From NCBI GenBank assembly GCA_046049215.1, contig JBJOER010000270.1:1-7189 (forward strand): a DNA stretch of 7,189 bases, written 5' to 3'. Numbering within the stretch: the stretch's first letter is position 1; every line of letters begins with the position of its first letter. Positions 6,701 through 7,189 of the stretch are shown here, one piece after another. Source of the stretch: JAJTFW01 sp046049215. GTDB lineage: Bacteria > Bacteroidota > Bacteroidia > AKYH767-A > OLB10. The notes under the pieces are model-generated. The model saw only the letters and a list, made by a program, of their open reading frames with translations, did not search any database and was not told the DNA's origin. A program made the translations under genes and the position numbers.

Positions 6701-6744
6701 CTAAAACAGGGGGCGGTAAATTCTCAAGTACCTTGCCATTAAAA

Positions 6745-6778
6745 TTTGGATATTTTTCAACAAGTTTATCTATATTTG
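6745..6778 (+). promoter_or_regulatory. Bacteroidota promoter (-33 and -7) for the bactofilin gene
   Basis: This is the most complete promoter in the window. TTTG at 6745-6748 serves as the -33 element and TATATTTG at 6771-6778 is an exact TAnnTTTG -7 element, separated by 22 bases, slightly more than the usual 19-21. The surrounding DNA is clearly more AT-rich than the flanking genes. Transcription would start near 6784-6785, about 33 bases before ATG 6818. There is no Shine-Dalgarno sequence; the leader is pyrimidine- and A-rich. Confidence 0.75.
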
Positions 6779-6817
6779 CCCACGCTTTTCAATCATTCAC
6801 CCAACTCATTGACAATC

Positions 6818-7189
6818 ATGTTCGATCAGCTGAAAAACAAAGGGGTAATCACCCGCCCTGCCGATGCCGGTGGCAACGGGGTTATCAACATCATAGGTGC
6901 CGGAACCACCATCGAAGGCGAGATTCGCTCCAACGGCGATGTACGCATTGACGGTAAAATCCGCGGCTCGGTTACATCAAAAGCGAAAGTGGTGATTGGG
7001 GCAAGTGGGCAGGTGGAAGGCGATGTGGTTTGTCAGAACGCTGACATCTCCGGCTCGGTGAAAGGAAAGACCACCGTTGCCGAAATGCTTTTCCTCAAGT
7101 CGGAAGCCAAGATCAACGGAGACATCCAAACAGGAAAACTCATTGTTGAAGTAGGTGCCACCTTCACCGGCAACTGCAGCATGGGTTCG
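6818..7189 (+). CDS. Bactofilin, polymer-forming cytoskeletal protein (partial, 3' end outside window)
   Basis: The frame from ATG 6818 stays open for 124 codons to the window edge. Bactofilins (PF04519) self-assemble without nucleotide into filaments of a right-handed beta-helix, often at the membrane, and help organise cell-wall enzymes and cell shape. A flexible N-terminal tail (1-21) leads into repeated short beta-strands with the spaced Gly/Val/Ile pattern: VINIIGAGTTIEGEI (22-36), VRIDGKIRGSV (42-52), VVIGASGQVEGDV (58-70), ADISGSVKGK (75-84), AKINGDI (97-103) and LIVEVGATFTGNCSMG (108-123). The CSMG ending resembles the end of the core in other Bacteroidota bactofilins, so probably only a short tail is missing. 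There is no transmembrane segment. The gene has its own promoter and is on the same strand as dusB. A wider envelope or cell-wall role fits the other genes but is not proven by position. Confidence 0.92.
   Translation, partial: MFDQLKNKGVITRPADAGGNGVINIIGAGTTIEGEIRSNGDVRIDGKIRGSVTSKAKVVIGASGQVEGDVVCQNADISGSVKGKTTVAEMLFLKSEAKINGDIQTGKLIVEVGATFTGNCSMGS

Noticed and set aside
6712..6737. Imperfect hairpin between dusB and the bactofilin (GGC-GGTA paired with TACC-TT-GCC)
   Set aside because: The stem is short with a two-base bulge and no U-run follows; it is not convincing as a dusB terminator.
6697..6951. 84-codon plus-strand frame overlapping the bactofilin start
   Set aside because: It spans the bactofilin promoter and its C-terminal part is a frame-shifted reading of the bactofilin, with an unnatural Arg/His-rich composition.

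Overview
The window looks like chromosomal DNA from a member of the Bacteroidota, coding-dense and of middling GC. Four things point there. There is a DUF4270 lipoprotein next to glmS. The glycogen/starch-synthase-like protein is the short single-domain form known from that phylum. The genes lack convincing Shine-Dalgarno sequences. Most intergenic spaces carry exact copies of the Bacteroidota -7 promoter element TAnnTTTG. I cannot fix the genus. No mobile element, CRISPR array, rRNA or tRNA gene was seen.

Left arm, minus strand (read from about 4600 down to 1): a GT5-like half glycogen synthase (3738-4565), a DUF4270 lipoprotein (2374-3675), glmS (535-2370) and the first 174 codons of a multi-pass membrane protein resembling TMTC/GT-C glycosyltransferases (1-522, running off the window). 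DUF4270 to glmS to the GT-C gene are separated by only 3 and 12 bases and are almost certainly one transcript. The half synthase has its own promoter element and is 62 bases upstream of DUF4270, which has a second one. The cluster joins the enzyme that commits carbon to UDP-GlcNAc with a predicted envelope lipoprotein, a predicted envelope glycosyltransferase and a sugar-nucleotide-enzyme-like protein of unknown activity. An envelope or glycan role is a reasonable inference but is not shown by sequence.

Middle: a CPBP-family intramembrane protease (4686-5615, minus) ends in a hairpin with a U-tract (4631-4659) that separates it from the left cluster. It is divergent from dusB (5681-6673, plus), a tRNA-dihydrouridine synthase. 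The 65-base divergent space holds one TAnnTTTG element on each strand, four bases apart and pointing towards each other, so the two promoters should compete for the same DNA.

Right arm, plus strand: after a 144-base gap with a good Bacteroidota promoter comes a bactofilin (6818 to beyond 7189), a polymer-forming cytoskeletal protein, cut by the window edge.

Most of the window is ordinary housekeeping and envelope biology. The items most worth a second look are the apparently non-catalytic half glycogen synthase with its conserved-looking operon, the face-to-face CPBP/dusB promoters, and the two edge-truncated genes. I did not find a convincing new defence or mobile system here.
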